A stretch of DNA of 64,000 nucleotides, taken from Pelagomonas calceolata. Taxonomy: Eukaryota > Sar > Pelagophyceae > Pelagomonadales > Pelagomonadaceae. The translations under genes were made by a program, and so were the position numbers. The stretch spans positions 5,050,501 to 5,114,500 of the forward strand of contig CAKKNE010000002.1 of assembly GCA_918797485.1 (NCBI GenBank). Reading direction: 5' to 3'. Positions 26,824 to 36,223 of this stretch are shown one piece after another (position 1 is the stretch's first letter; every line of letters begins with the position of its first letter). The notes beneath the pieces were generated by a model, which had not been told where the DNA came from, did not search any database, and worked only from the letters and a program-made list of their open reading frames with translations.

Positions 26824-27258
26824 GGTCTTTTTGCCTATGGGTCTTTTTGCCTATGTGCTGTTTTGGCTGCCCAATGCCCACACGGCGCAACCTCGGGCCG
26901 GGGCAGCGAGAGCTTGATAATACGTGTGGATTCGGGCGTTTGCCTGCCCTCGCGCGTGTCTTTCGCGCGCGCCTCGCACAGTGCCTCGGTCTGGGCCAAG
27001 CCCGTTGGCGTATGCTCGGGACCGCTCCCCGAGGGTTCGCGACGGCCAGGGACGACTCCAATGAGTCCCATGGGCCGTGCATAGGCCCAACCCGATGAGG
27101 TGTGGGTAATGAACGGGCATAGGACCGGAGCAACGCCCGTCTGAGAGGCTGGGAGCCGCCGCGGAGCAGCCCCGCAGCCTAAGGAATCGCGCACCTGCAG
27201 CCCGCGCCGCACCGAAGCACGCCCTACCACCGGAGGCCACCACACCCATCACTGAATC
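26824..27258. other. divergent intergenic interval
   Basis: It separates the nucleotide-sugar transporter (minus) from the EF-hand-like gene (plus). A short direct repeat, TTTTTGCCTATGG against TTTTTGCCTATGT, lies next to the transporter start at 26828-26855. No dyad promoter element is present. Confidence 0.5.
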
Positions 27259-29346
27259 ATGGGCCGCGGCGGCCTACGCCTAGGCAAGCAGGCGAGAGCT
27301 GTACCGCCGACGCGGAAGCCCAGAGCGGCGGATAAAGTCGACCGATTGATCCAGGAGGGTTTGCGGAGGGCCTCGCGCCTCGCCGACGACGCCGTCGGCA
27401 CGCGCGCGAAAACAAGAGGCACGCGGAAATTGTGGAGGCCCTACGATCCCGGGAACAAGCGCGTCGTGACGACGCAGGACGCGCGCAAGGCACTGAGGAG
27501 CGTCGGCGTCGATGTGTCGCTCGAAGAGTTGAAAAGTGTCACTGGTGGTGGGGAATTGGTGAAATACGATGCTCTTCGAAGGGCGCCGTCGCCCCAGAAG
27601 CAACGGAGGGGGCGGACCACGCAGCGTACTTACGGGAGGAGGCACGCGGAAGACGCGGAGCGAAGGCTTGTGTCTAGGATGGCGTCGTCGTCGGAGGTGG
27701 CGCCGCTCAGGGTAGCTTTACGTAGGAGAGACATGCACCGGTCGGGGCACCTCGCGCCCAGGGACTTCGTCCGAGCTATCCAAGCCCACTACGGCGCGGA
27801 AACGTTGGAGCAAGACGAGGCGAACGCGCTGTGTGCCGAGTACGGCCCCTCTTCACAAACAGAGGGCGTCGCCGATGCCCCGGGCAAGAACCACACGGAG
27901 GACTCGGACGCCGTGAAGGCGACGCTCCACCATAATGACGAGCGCGTGTCGTCGCAGCACTTCCGGGCGACGCACGCGGCCGTGGACTACGAGCGCTTCC
28001 TTGATCGGATTGAGAGCCAGGCCGACTCGAAGAATGCGGTCCAGGCCGCCCAGCGGGCGATGATCACGCCCGCGCCGCCGGACCACCCGCCTCCAGTCGA
28101 CGAGCCGCCCTACGCGCGGCCCGACGACCACTCGGCCATTTCCCTGCGGGAGCCGCCGTCACCTTCTGGTCCAGACGTCATGGAGACGGCCGCCGGGCGC
28201 CGGGCGGTCCGCGAGGTCGCTAGGGTGCTTGATGACGAGACGGTGCGCGAGCGGTGGTTGCGGGACTGCAAGGGGCCCGTGGAGACGGTCGACGCGGCTC
28301 GTGTTATGTTGCAGTCGTGCGGCGCGCGCTTGACGGCGACGGAGGCCGACGCCGCGGTCGCTTTGGGAGTTATTGATGGAGAGTTCTGCGGGAGAAGATT
28401 AGCGAGGCGGTGCATGGCCGCGGCCGACCGCGTCCAACCGAGCCGAAGTGATGCGCCCCGGTCGCGGGCGGAGCGACATGAAAGACTTGCCCTTGAAAGG
28501 GCGGCCCAGGCCGTCGCGCGCGCGTCGGGCTGCTTGGACGCAAGGGCTAGAAGGGAGGCGTCGGAGCGCATCGCGCGGGCGTCCGGGTCGAGCGATCTTC
28601 CCGTGCCGTCTCCCAAAAAAGTCGCCTTCGCGCTGCGCCAGCACCACGTCCTGAGTGATGCGGACGCCGACGCTCTGGCTCTTGCCGCGGCGAAGCGCGC
28701 GCAGACGGTGCCGCTCGCCGAAGCTTTGCACGCCGTGCTTTTTAGAGGAAAGGACGCGGCCGTGTCCGAGGCGGATCCGAAACCCCAAGGGCCGCGCGCG
28801 GTCCTGCCTCTGAATGCGGACGACGCCGCCCCCACCACCATCATCTCGCTGGCGCGGGCGCCCGCGGCCAGCGCTCTGACCGTGCGGCCCGAGCACCGCG
28901 CCGCCGAGGCGAACATCGCCGCGGCTTTAGAACGGCTCGCGAACGCCCCCTGCCCGACGTTTTTCAGTAGGACGGAGCCGTGTCCCAGAGCGATCAGGAA
29001 GGGCTTTGGGCAGTGCCGCCAGCGCGATTCCGTCATCTGGTGCCTCGACGCGCCGTCTGTGGAAACGTACGTCGAGCCGCTCTACCCGGCCGGGTTAGAT
29101 GTTAGCGGCCAGGTGCGTTTCAATAGAGGCTTGGGGCGCAAGCGCCGCTCGCGGTCCGAGCCGCCGCGCCGCTTCTCGACGACGTACGGCGACATGGTGG
29201 CGCCTCCACAACCTCTTGACGCGCCCGCGGGCCAGGTTCAGGCCTTGCCGCCGCCGCCGCCGGCCCGGCCGCCGCGGCCGCCGCGCCGCCGGAGCAAGTC
29301 CTGCGCGCCTCCCAAGCCGATCGGGGTGGTGCTCGGGCTCTGTTGA
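27259..29346 (+). CDS. large basic protein with divergent EF-hand-like repeats
   Basis: The 695-residue protein begins at an AATCATGGGC start. The first 290 residues contain weak EF-hand-like helix-loop-helix units (for example RDMHRSGHLAPRDFVRAIQA and, later, VDYERFLDRI), as in calmodulin-like proteins of the axoneme and cytoskeleton, but the loops lack full sets of calcium ligands. The middle is Ala/Arg-rich and helical. The C-terminal 150 residues have Cys and Trp (CPTFFSRTEPCPRAIRKGFG, then CRQRDSVIWCLD) and a Pro-rich, Arg-rich tail. With BBS4 nearby a ciliary role is conceivable but is only a guess. No family is firmly recognised. Confidence 0.6.
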   Translation: MGRGGLRLGKQARAVPPTRKPRAADKVDRLIQEGLRRASRLADDAVGTRAKTRGTRKLWRPYDPGNKRVVTTQDARKALRSVGVDVSLEELKSVTGGGELVKYDALRRAPSPQKQRRGRTTQRTYGRRHAEDAERRLVSRMASSSEVAPLRVALRRRDMHRSGHLAPRDFVRAIQAHYGAETLEQDEANALCAEYGPSSQTEGVADAPGKNHTEDSDAVKATLHHNDERVSSQHFRATHAAVDYERFLDRIESQADSKNAVQAAQRAMITPAPPDHPPPVDEPPYARPDDHSAISLREPPSPSGPDVMETAAGRRAVREVARVLDDETVRERWLRDCKGPVETVDAARVMLQSCGARLTATEADAAVALGVIDGEFCGRRLARRCMAAADRVQPSRSDAPRSRAERHERLALERAAQAVARASGCLDARARREASERIARASGSSDLPVPSPKKVAFALRQHHVLSDADADALALAAAKRAQTVPLAEALHAVLFRGKDAAVSEADPKPQGPRAVLPLNADDAAPTTIISLARAPAASALTVRPEHRAAEANIAAALERLANAPCPTFFSRTEPCPRAIRKGFGQCRQRDSVIWCLDAPSVETYVEPLYPAGLDVSGQVRFNRGLGRKRRSRSEPPRRFSTTYGDMVAPPQPLDAPAGQVQALPPPPPARPPRPPRRRSKSCAPPKPIGVVLGLC

Positions 29347-29639
29347 CGTCCTTTTCCCCCTTTCCCCCGATCTAATCTTCCGGTCTACTGGCTCTCTACG
29401 AACGGCGACGTATTGCCACTGTCTGATGAGTTCAACGGCCCAGGGTCCTGTAGAGCGTCTTCTCGCACTGAACCGGGCCTTAGAACGGTCTGAGACTCGC
29501 TCAGACACCTCTGGTTTGCCCTAGACACAGCAAGTCTCTAGCATCGGCAGCGCTGCCGATTTGCCCGGAATTCGCGCTCGCCAAGGCGCCACGCCGGGTC
29601 AGCGCCTAAGCAGAGCCCGGCAAAGTCTTCTATTTTCCA

Positions 29640-30833
29640 ATGGCTTTCAGAATTTTAGCGCTCGCGCTGGCTGCAAGGAGCGCCTGCGCATTGAAACCGC
29701 CACGAGGGCTCAAATTGAAGTTGCCGACGACTCCCAGAAGAGTTGCGACCCTCGAACCACCGCCTGCAGTCGACACTGAGCCGCGCATCGACCTGCGCGA
29801 GGCCTCGCCGCTGACAGTTGACGCGGCGTGGTTGACGACGACGCGGCAACTAGGAACCACCGATGCCACGCCGACGATGCGCCAGCTCGACGAAAGCAAC
29901 GAGACGCCAACCCACTGGCGCCGCGCCGCCCGCGTCCAGCGCTCAATGATGCGCTTCGCACCCTTAGCGCTCGTCGGCGCATTGCTCACAATCCCGAAGA
30001 CGCTGGACGCCGGCGTATCCACTCTATGGTCCAAGCTTTATGGGAGCTGGTGGGCGCACGCCCCCATGTTCGAGGCCTGGACCGCTACCTTAGGTTTCGT
30101 CGGCGCCATCGCGTTCTGGAGTTCCATCCACGTCTTATTTTTCAGAGACAGGAGGCGAGCCTCGGAGTTCCGCTTCGACAAGCAACCCCCGGTCGCGCCC
30201 TTTGAATGGTTGGGCCAGCTCGGCGGGAAACGGCTCTGGGGCGCGTACTTACCCCTCGTGGCTTACGTCGGCTCTATAAAATTATTCCACTGCGTCGTGA
30301 CGAAGGCGCCTTTACCCATAGCGCCGCCGACGGCATTACGGGTGCTCCTCGAAGTTACTTGTGGCGTGTACTTGTATGACGCGCTCTTCGCCCCCATCCA
30401 CGCGTCGATGCACCGCCGGGGCTCGCCGGCCTGGTGGCGTAGACTGCACAGGACGCACCACGAAGCTAGGCCGACTCAGAGAAGAGGCAAGGCCCTCGTG
30501 CCTTTGGAAACAGTGCAGCATTCGTACGCGGACGGCGCGTTACAAGTGGCCTGCAACGTCCTCGTGCAGCGGGCGCCGTCGATCATATGGGTCGGCTCTG
30601 GCTTCGCGCTCGCACCGAAGCACCCGCTGTCGCGCGTGCTCCACAATTTGGTCGTCACCTATTTGTTGGCTGAGGCTCATTCCGGCTACGACCTGCCCTG
30701 GATGACGCACCGGGCCTGGCCGCGCGTCTTCGGGGGCGCGAAGGCCCACGACGCGCACCACGTCCAGGGCGACCGCCACTTCCACCAGTTCTTCCACTCG
30801 TCCCGGCCATGGGCTCGGGCGCCGGCCTACTAA
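29640..30833 (+). CDS. fatty-acid-hydroxylase/sterol-desaturase superfamily enzyme, plastid-type presequence
   Basis: The 397-residue protein starts with a signal-like segment (MAFRILALALAARSACAL) then a basic, Thr/Pro-rich stretch, as in bipartite plastid targeting of algae with complex plastids. The membrane-bound di-iron centre is marked by HASMHR, HRTHH and, near the C-terminus, HDAHH plus HFHQFFH, the usual His-box order. Helices flank the boxes (FVGAIAFWSSIHVLFF; VTYLLAEAHSG). Members hydroxylate or desaturate sterols, fatty acids or carotenoids using O2. The substrate is open; beta-carotene or alkane/sterol substrates would fit a plastid enzyme. Intronless. Confidence 0.8.
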   Translation: MAFRILALALAARSACALKPPRGLKLKLPTTPRRVATLEPPPAVDTEPRIDLREASPLTVDAAWLTTTRQLGTTDATPTMRQLDESNETPTHWRRAARVQRSMMRFAPLALVGALLTIPKTLDAGVSTLWSKLYGSWWAHAPMFEAWTATLGFVGAIAFWSSIHVLFFRDRRRASEFRFDKQPPVAPFEWLGQLGGKRLWGAYLPLVAYVGSIKLFHCVVTKAPLPIAPPTALRVLLEVTCGVYLYDALFAPIHASMHRRGSPAWWRRLHRTHHEARPTQRRGKALVPLETVQHSYADGALQVACNVLVQRAPSIIWVGSGFALAPKHPLSRVLHNLVVTYLLAEAHSGYDLPWMTHRAWPRVFGGAKAHDAHHVQGDRHFHQFFHSSRPWARAPAY

Positions 30834-31134
30834 CTCTCCTGTTTTAACTACTCACGAAGCGCTGGCGGATTTCTGTTGTTACCGTGTGCGCAGAGTTGTG
30901 TCCGCACGTGCGTGCGGGGCGATCTGGAAATTGCCAGGATTAAATTTTGGTGAAAAAAGCATTGCTGCCCCTGCGTCTCCCGCGCTCACCAAGCAACACA
31001 CGCGTCGCCAGTAAGCCACCTGCCAGCTGTCCTCGCGTTTTCACGCGCGGCTGCCACATAAATTCCACAAGGAGCCCGTTTGCCGCTGCCCCTGCCCACG
31101 GACTGCCCCATCGACCTCACGATCAATAGCAACC
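30834..31134. other. intergenic interval
   Basis: No coding frame, dyad element or strong repeat is seen. The following gene starts in an AACCATGGG context. Confidence 0.4.
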
Positions 31135-31815
31135 ATGGGAGGCCCATCATTCGGTACAAACAAGCACATGAACCTGGCCGTGCCCCTGGCCGAGGCCCAG
31201 TTCCAGCCCTTCGCGCCGGCGCCGAACAGCTGCACGTTCTGTTTTTGTCCTGATGCGGCGCGCGAACGCATGTACATCCACGCGCACGACAACCGACTGC
31301 AGTACAACCTGCCGTGCGCGCCGCTGCTCTGCTTCACTCAAGAAATCTGCGTCCAGGACGACGCGCGCGTCCTGTACTACGACAAGCCGCCCTTCCGCTC
31401 GGGCCCGGCGCCCTTCCCGTGCTGCTGCCTGCCGTTCACGTGCTGCGGCCCGCCCGTGATCTACTCGAAGACGCCGAAGTGTCTTTGTATTGACTGTTCG
31501 CCGTGGTTCGGCGAAACTCTCAACATCGCGCCCTGCAACTGCTACCGCCTGCGGACGTGCCTCTGCTTCGGCGCGCCGTGCTACGACTCCTGCGGCGTGC
31601 CCTACTTCGTCGGCCTCAAGAACGCCGCGGAGTTCTCGAAGGGCCTCAAGGCGGCCTACGACGACAACTTCCGCACCGGCGTCGGCTTCGACATCAACCA
31701 GAAGGAACTCGCCACGTTCGAGCACATGGACGACGAGATCATGCTCGGCGTGCTGGCGGACAAGAACCGGAAGGCCGACGGCGCTCCATCAAATGTCGAG
31801 CTCATGGCGCGCTAG
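31135..31815 (+). CDS. small Cys-rich protein, unknown family
   Basis: The 226-residue protein has about 25 Cys concentrated between residues 33 and 155, in clusters such as CTFCFC, CCCLPFTCCGPP, CLCIDC, CNCYRLRTCLCFGAPC. After these comes the block GVPYFVGLKNAAEFSKGLKA and an acidic C-terminal segment. There is no signal peptide; the Gly at position 2 leaves N-myristoylation possible. The order RVLYYDKPPFR followed by paired Cys and GPPV loosely recalls scramblase-like or palmitoylated membrane-associated proteins, but I cannot assign it. Heavy S-acylation or metal binding are the obvious possibilities. Confidence 0.6.
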   Translation: MGGPSFGTNKHMNLAVPLAEAQFQPFAPAPNSCTFCFCPDAARERMYIHAHDNRLQYNLPCAPLLCFTQEICVQDDARVLYYDKPPFRSGPAPFPCCCLPFTCCGPPVIYSKTPKCLCIDCSPWFGETLNIAPCNCYRLRTCLCFGAPCYDSCGVPYFVGLKNAAEFSKGLKAAYDDNFRTGVGFDINQKELATFEHMDDEIMLGVLADKNRKADGAPSNVELMAR

Positions 31816-31880
31816 AAAGACGCCCTACCTCGGTAAGATACCAGATATTCAATTTATTCCCGCAGGCTCGTCGCGAGGAC

Positions 31881-32507
31881 CTACGCGTTATTGCCGCGCC
31901 CGCGGGGCTTGCCCTTTCGGGGCCGCCCCGGCGCGCGGCCCGCCGGCGCCGCGCCGCCGCCCCGCGCCGCGAGCCGCGGCGAGCAGAAGCAGAAGAGGCA
32001 GCAGAGAATAATCACCAGCGCGGTCCCGGGCGCGAACCAGATCCAGTGGTCCTCGATATAATGGACGGGATCCGCGACCAAAAACTCGAGCGACCCCATC
32101 CAGCCGAAGCCGGCCAGCGTCGACTCGTCGTCGTCGTCGTTGTCGTACTCCTCGTAATCGTCGTCGTCATCATCATTACTCCCGTGGTCGTTGTCGTCGT
32201 CGTCATCATCATCGTCGTCGTTGCTCTCGTAGAGCCCCTGCTGCGCCTTGAACGAGTGCGGCGTCTTGAGGAAGGGGTCGACGAGCGACTGACGGTTCAA
32301 GGTCGGCGCGGCGCCCGACGCGGCGAGGGGCCGCCGCATCTTCTTAATATCTAAAGCAGGCGCGGCGACCATGAGCGCCGCGGCGGCCGCCGTCGCGAGG
32401 ACGCCGGTCCTTAATCTCCGCCGCCGCCTGCCGCCCGCCAGCGGTGTCGCTTCGTCAGGTACGGCCATCAGCGGCGTCGTGGCCTCCTCGTCGTCCTGCT
32501 CGATCAT
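31881..32507 (-). CDS. Asp-rich two-helix membrane protein
   Basis: The 208-residue protein starts at 32507. An N-terminal cytosolic stretch carries a basic RRRRRLR patch, then a first helix (TGVLATAAAAALMVAAPAL). The loop between helices contains about 40 residues that are nearly all Asp/Glu/Asn (poly-Asp at about 95-130). A second helix (WFAPGTALVIILCCLFCFC) precedes a Gly/Arg/Pro-rich tail. Such acidic loops bind calcium weakly and in bulk, as in calsequestrin-type or biomineralisation proteins. No family is recognised. The poly-Asp is encoded by GAC and GAT repeats that may vary in length between strains. Confidence 0.6.
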   Translation of the reverse strand: MIEQDDEEATTPLMAVPDEATPLAGGRRRRRLRTGVLATAAAAALMVAAPALDIKKMRRPLAASGAAPTLNRQSLVDPFLKTPHSFKAQQGLYESNDDDDDDDDDNDHGSNDDDDDDYEEYDNDDDDESTLAGFGWMGSLEFLVADPVHYIEDHWIWFAPGTALVIILCCLFCFCSPRLAARGGGAAPAGRAPGRPRKGKPRGRGNNA

Positions 32508-32776
32508 TTTTGTTGTGGGTGCTGCCCGGGTAGCCCTGCGCGCGTTTTGCGGCAGCCCTTTTTGCTTGGTCTCGCGAGGCTCGTCCTTGGAATATATCTA
32601 TTTCTACCGGCTCGCTGCGGATGGACGCGCTCCGTTTCGCCGCAGGGACAGCTCACCGGACTGGTCTGGGTGCGTTGCCCGGCGCGCCCGCTCGAAAATC
32701 TACGACGCGCGCGACCGCGGTCCTCGGGGCTCACTCCACGAGCGGTCCGGTGGGGCTTATGTACAAGTCTTAACTA

Positions 32777-33886
32777 CTACAGAGCTCCCGCCCGCAAGAA
32801 GACGCTTGCGACGGCGAGCGCCACGACCGCTGCGACGGCCGCCGAGAGCGCCGCGACGGCTGCAACGGGTCCGAAGGGCACACCCGATGAGCTCGGCGCG
32901 GCCGCGTCCTCCCAGACGACCCGCCACTTGATGCCGCGCTTGTCCAGGGCAATGGCCTGCGTCCTCCTCATGAGCTCGTGGACCGCGTCGATCTCCTTCC
33001 GGAAGATCGACACCGACTCGACGCTCACGCCAAGAGGCACGCCGCAGTCCTGCGTCTCATCTAAAATCTTCTCGAGCGTCTCGCAGAGCAGCGCCACGGA
33101 CTCGTCGACGGGCGACTCCGCGTCGAGGATGCGCCGCTCGGCCTCTTCCGGCACGCGTATCCCCAACCATTTGAGGAAGGTCATCGTTTTTGCGCGGCCA
33201 CAGGGAGCAAACGTCAATACGACCTTGCAAGGCGTCAGGCCAGCCGCGCGGCAGGCATCCCCATAATCCCGCAGGAGGCGGATCGTCGGCGCCGGATCAT
33301 ATACTGCTTGCGACACGAACCACTCGGCACCGGCCTGCTGCTTGCGCAGCATGTTGAGGTGCTCGCCCGGCGCGGCCTTGCCCCTTTGTGAAGCGTACTC
33401 GTCCGTATGGCGTTCCGGGATGCACACGCAACCAAACGACACGCCGGACGTCTTCTCCACCAGAGCCATGGCCTCTTTGGTGGTCGGCCCCTTCGCCGGG
33501 CCGTCGGCCGACGGCCTCCCGACCACATTGAGGCACCGGTGGCCGTGGACGGCTCGAGCTTTTCTTATCCAATTCTCGAACTCCGCGTCGTTGACGCACT
33601 TGTAGACGAGGCACTCCTTGCCGCTCGCCGCGCGGACCTCGGCCGCGTACGACGCGCTGTCCATGAGCTGGCGGAACGGGTACGGCCGCTCGGCGCCGCT
33701 GCGCGACGGCTCGTCCTGGATGTCATACACAATAAAACCGTCCGACGCTAACACTCTAGATCGCGCCACGAATTTCGCAGCGATCGTCCGCGCGGCGTCC
33801 GGCGTCGTGCTGTCCAGGGGCGGCGTGAGGCCGTGCAGGAAGGTCGGCCGCGAGGGGTCCTTGAGGGAGGCCTCCAACGAAGACAT
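32777..33886 (-). CDS. MTHFR-like TIM-barrel protein with C-terminal membrane anchor
   Basis: The 369-residue protein resembles the catalytic barrel of methylenetetrahydrofolate reductase: GFIVYDIQDEP near 50, LNVVGRPS near 120, GVSFGCVCIPERH near 148, and KQQAGAEWFVSQAVYD near 188, in which the late Gln is part of the folate/FAD site. Family enzymes reduce methylene-THF using FAD. The match is patchy, so it could be a non-canonical paralogue with a different substrate. The C-terminal 25 residues (VAAVAALSAAVAAVVALAVA) are a hydrophobic tail anchor, which is unusual for this family. It is divergent from the OTU gene, 234 bp apart. Confidence 0.6.
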   Translation of the reverse strand: MSSLEASLKDPSRPTFLHGLTPPLDSTTPDAARTIAAKFVARSRVLASDGFIVYDIQDEPSRSGAERPYPFRQLMDSASYAAEVRAASGKECLVYKCVNDAEFENWIRKARAVHGHRCLNVVGRPSADGPAKGPTTKEAMALVEKTSGVSFGCVCIPERHTDEYASQRGKAAPGEHLNMLRKQQAGAEWFVSQAVYDPAPTIRLLRDYGDACRAAGLTPCKVVLTFAPCGRAKTMTFLKWLGIRVPEEAERRILDAESPVDESVALLCETLEKILDETQDCGVPLGVSVESVSIFRKEIDAVHELMRRTQAIALDKRGIKWRVVWEDAAAPSSSGVPFGPVAAVAALSAAVAAVVALAVASVFLRAGAL

Positions 33887-33964
33887 GCTGAGAGCTTCCG
33901 AAACGTCTCTTCGATGGCAAAAGCACCGCTGCGACTGCTTGCAGCGTGTTGGCTTGCTTTTGTT

Positions 33965-33986
33965 GCTAGTATGTCGATACGCTAGC
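33965..33986 (+). promoter_or_regulatory. dyad promoter element upstream of OTU gene
   Basis: GCTAGTATGTCGAT then ACGCTAGC, a diverged copy with half-sites 16 bases apart, 135 bases before the OTU ATG in a divergent interval. Confidence 0.55.
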
Positions 33987-34120
33987 TCCTCTGCTCTCAG
34001 TCCCTCAACGCCGCCAGCGCCGCCTCAGAGCCGAAGCAGAGTAAGCGAAGCATACCGGAAACACCACTGCCGTCCACCGCACGCTGCCGTCCACCGCACG
34101 CCGGCGGGCAGCCCTCAGAC

Positions 34121-35203
34121 ATGGGCAGCCTCCAGCGCTCCAGCAGCCTCGGGAGAGCAGGCGAGAGCAGCCTCCAGACGGCGGCCCGGAAATATCTTGA
34201 GCGAGAGCAGAAGCTCAAGAACTCGCCCTACGGGCGGCCCCTGGTCAAGAGCCGGTCGGACCCCGCTGCCATACGAAAACAGCGCTACTCGACCAGCAGC
34301 TCCGAGATCGGCAGCGGCGTCGCGCGGCAGCAGCAGTCGAAGGCGAAGAAGCACCGGCAGCGCATGGAGGACGAGGCCTTCGCGCGGCAACTCTTGCTGC
34401 GCGAGGGCCTCGAGGAGGACGCAGCTATAAAACGCGACGAGGCGCTCGCGCGCGAGCTCGCGAAGCGCGACATGACGCCGCCCGTATCAAGCGAAGGGCG
34501 CGAGCTGACGCCGCTCGCGCGCGAGCTGGCGAAGCGCGACGGACTGACGCCGCCCCAGGACGCCGGGCGCGAGCTGGCCAAGCGCGACGCGGCTCGGGCC
34601 CTGACGCCGCCCGGGTCCCGGGAGCTGACGCCGCCCCGAGCTTCAGACAAAGCGCTGAGCCTCGCGCGACGAGCAGATGTATTAAGGCCCAAGTCGGCGC
34701 GGCGGCGGACGCGGACGCCGTCGCCGCCGCCGGAAAAACTCAGAGACAAGCTTGTGGAGAGATTGCGCGATTTCGGATTACAAGAATTTGATGTCGCCGG
34801 CGACGGCAACTGCCAGTATCGCGCCCTCGCGCACCAGCTCTTTGATAATGTCGAGCTCCACGCGGACGTGCGGCGGACGGTCTGCCGGCAGCTCGCCGCG
34901 GAGGCGGACCGCTACCGCGGCTTCGTCGCGACGGAAGACGACGTGGACTACGAAGCGTGGGTGGCCCGCATGGCGTGCGCGGGCGAGTGGGGCGACCACG
35001 TTACCTTACAAGCTGCCGCCGACGCCTACGGCACGCGCATCTGTCTGGTGACGTCGTATGAGGACCGGGGAATTTTGCGCGTGGAGCCGGCGGAACCAAT
35101 TGAGGGGGAGGAGCCGCGGACGGCGTGGCTCGCCTTCTGGGCCGAGATCCACTACTCGTCCATCGTGCCCATGTGCGAGGCCGTCGCGGAGGCGCCCGGG
35201 TAA
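34121..35203 (+). CDS. OTU-family deubiquitinating protease
   Basis: The 360-residue protein ends in an OTU cysteine protease domain (about 215-350). The catalytic block VAGDGNCQYRALAHQLF supplies Asp and the nucleophile Cys, and EIHYSSIVP supplies the His. OTU enzymes remove ubiquitin chains. The N-terminal half is basic and helical, with several imperfect copies of a unit built on RELAKRD and LTPP (about 120-180), including LARELAKRDMTPPVS, ELTPLARELAKRDGLTPP and AGRELAKRDAARALTPP. These Thr-Pro sites could be phosphorylated. The LARELAKRD helices could bind ubiquitin or a partner. Intronless, with a dyad element upstream. Confidence 0.9.
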   Translation: MGSLQRSSSLGRAGESSLQTAARKYLEREQKLKNSPYGRPLVKSRSDPAAIRKQRYSTSSSEIGSGVARQQQSKAKKHRQRMEDEAFARQLLLREGLEEDAAIKRDEALARELAKRDMTPPVSSEGRELTPLARELAKRDGLTPPQDAGRELAKRDAARALTPPGSRELTPPRASDKALSLARRADVLRPKSARRRTRTPSPPPEKLRDKLVERLRDFGLQEFDVAGDGNCQYRALAHQLFDNVELHADVRRTVCRQLAAEADRYRGFVATEDDVDYEAWVARMACAGEWGDHVTLQAAADAYGTRICLVTSYEDRGILRVEPAEPIEGEEPRTAWLAFWAEIHYSSIVPMCEAVAEAPG

Positions 35204-35764
35204 GTACTGGTCGTTGTTATTCTTTCGTCTTCGCGTCGCGTCGACGGCGTCCTACTCCTGCAAGAAAACTCGGAGCTAGCGTAATCGACATACTAGCAAA
35301 TTCAAAGATACGCCTCAATGGCGTCAAACGAATGACCCAAATTCAGAATACATCCTAGTCGTTCGCCGAGACCAAATATTTGAGAGTAGCGGTCCGGGAA
35401 CATACCCTCGCGCCTCCCGGAAGGCACCGCCCGTGACATTCGCGGATGAGTCTTACGAGTTTCCAAAGTACACCAGCGCTTGGCGCCGCCATCTACCATC
35501 CGAATAGTACATTATATCAACTCCAGCTCAGTTTTCATCCACAATCGACGGAACCGGAGCCGACGGCCCGCGCTCGGAGGACGGGAGAAGAGTTCTACTA
35601 GACAACTCCCGAGTTTATGTTCGTTTCCTTCCGTTTGTTAGTGGTAGAGTCCATCTAACCCGCATCAGCGCCCACTGAGCTATTTTAGATGACCCGTTAG
35701 AGCCGCGCGATTCGTCATCTTCGCGACCACGCGTTTGTACACAGAGTGGCTCAGAACCTGGACC

Positions 35765-36131
35765 CGCGGGTATCAGCGACGACACCATCCAGATGGACCA
35801 TAACGCCGTTGTTCTATTCACAATCGACCGACTTGCCCGTTCTCCGCGGACGACGGTGCGTACACGGGGCACTGAATTGGCCCCAGACCGGTGGGTTATA
35901 TAATAAATTCGCGTTTCAGGCGCTTCGGTTATGGGATGGGCCAGATAACCGGCCTGAGCGTGTACTACATTGCTCCGAGACCCAAAGATGCTCGGCGCGG
36001 GTCGTCGGTCTCCCGGGCCCACGATCTATCAAAGACGAGCATCATACTTGAACCTGCGACCATCAGCCCGTGTACCATCACCATGGACCATGACGCGATC
36101 ATTTGTTCCATGATCGACCGACTTGCGCGAG
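35765..36131 (+). repeat. two diverged direct repeats, period about 290 bp
   Basis: ATGGACCATAACGCC...AATCGACCGACTTGC at 35793-35840 matches ATGGACCATGACGCG...GATCGACCGACTTGC at 36083-36130, and the 25 bases before each are also similar (TATCAGCG...CACCATCC against CATCAGCC...ACCATCA). Confidence 0.65.
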
Positions 36132-36223
36132 GTCCAGATCAAGATGTTCACGTCCCGAGCGTGGTCGGCCCAAAGTACCCTTCTCGTGGTGTAGATGTCA
36201 TATACTTGTAATTGACTATCGCT

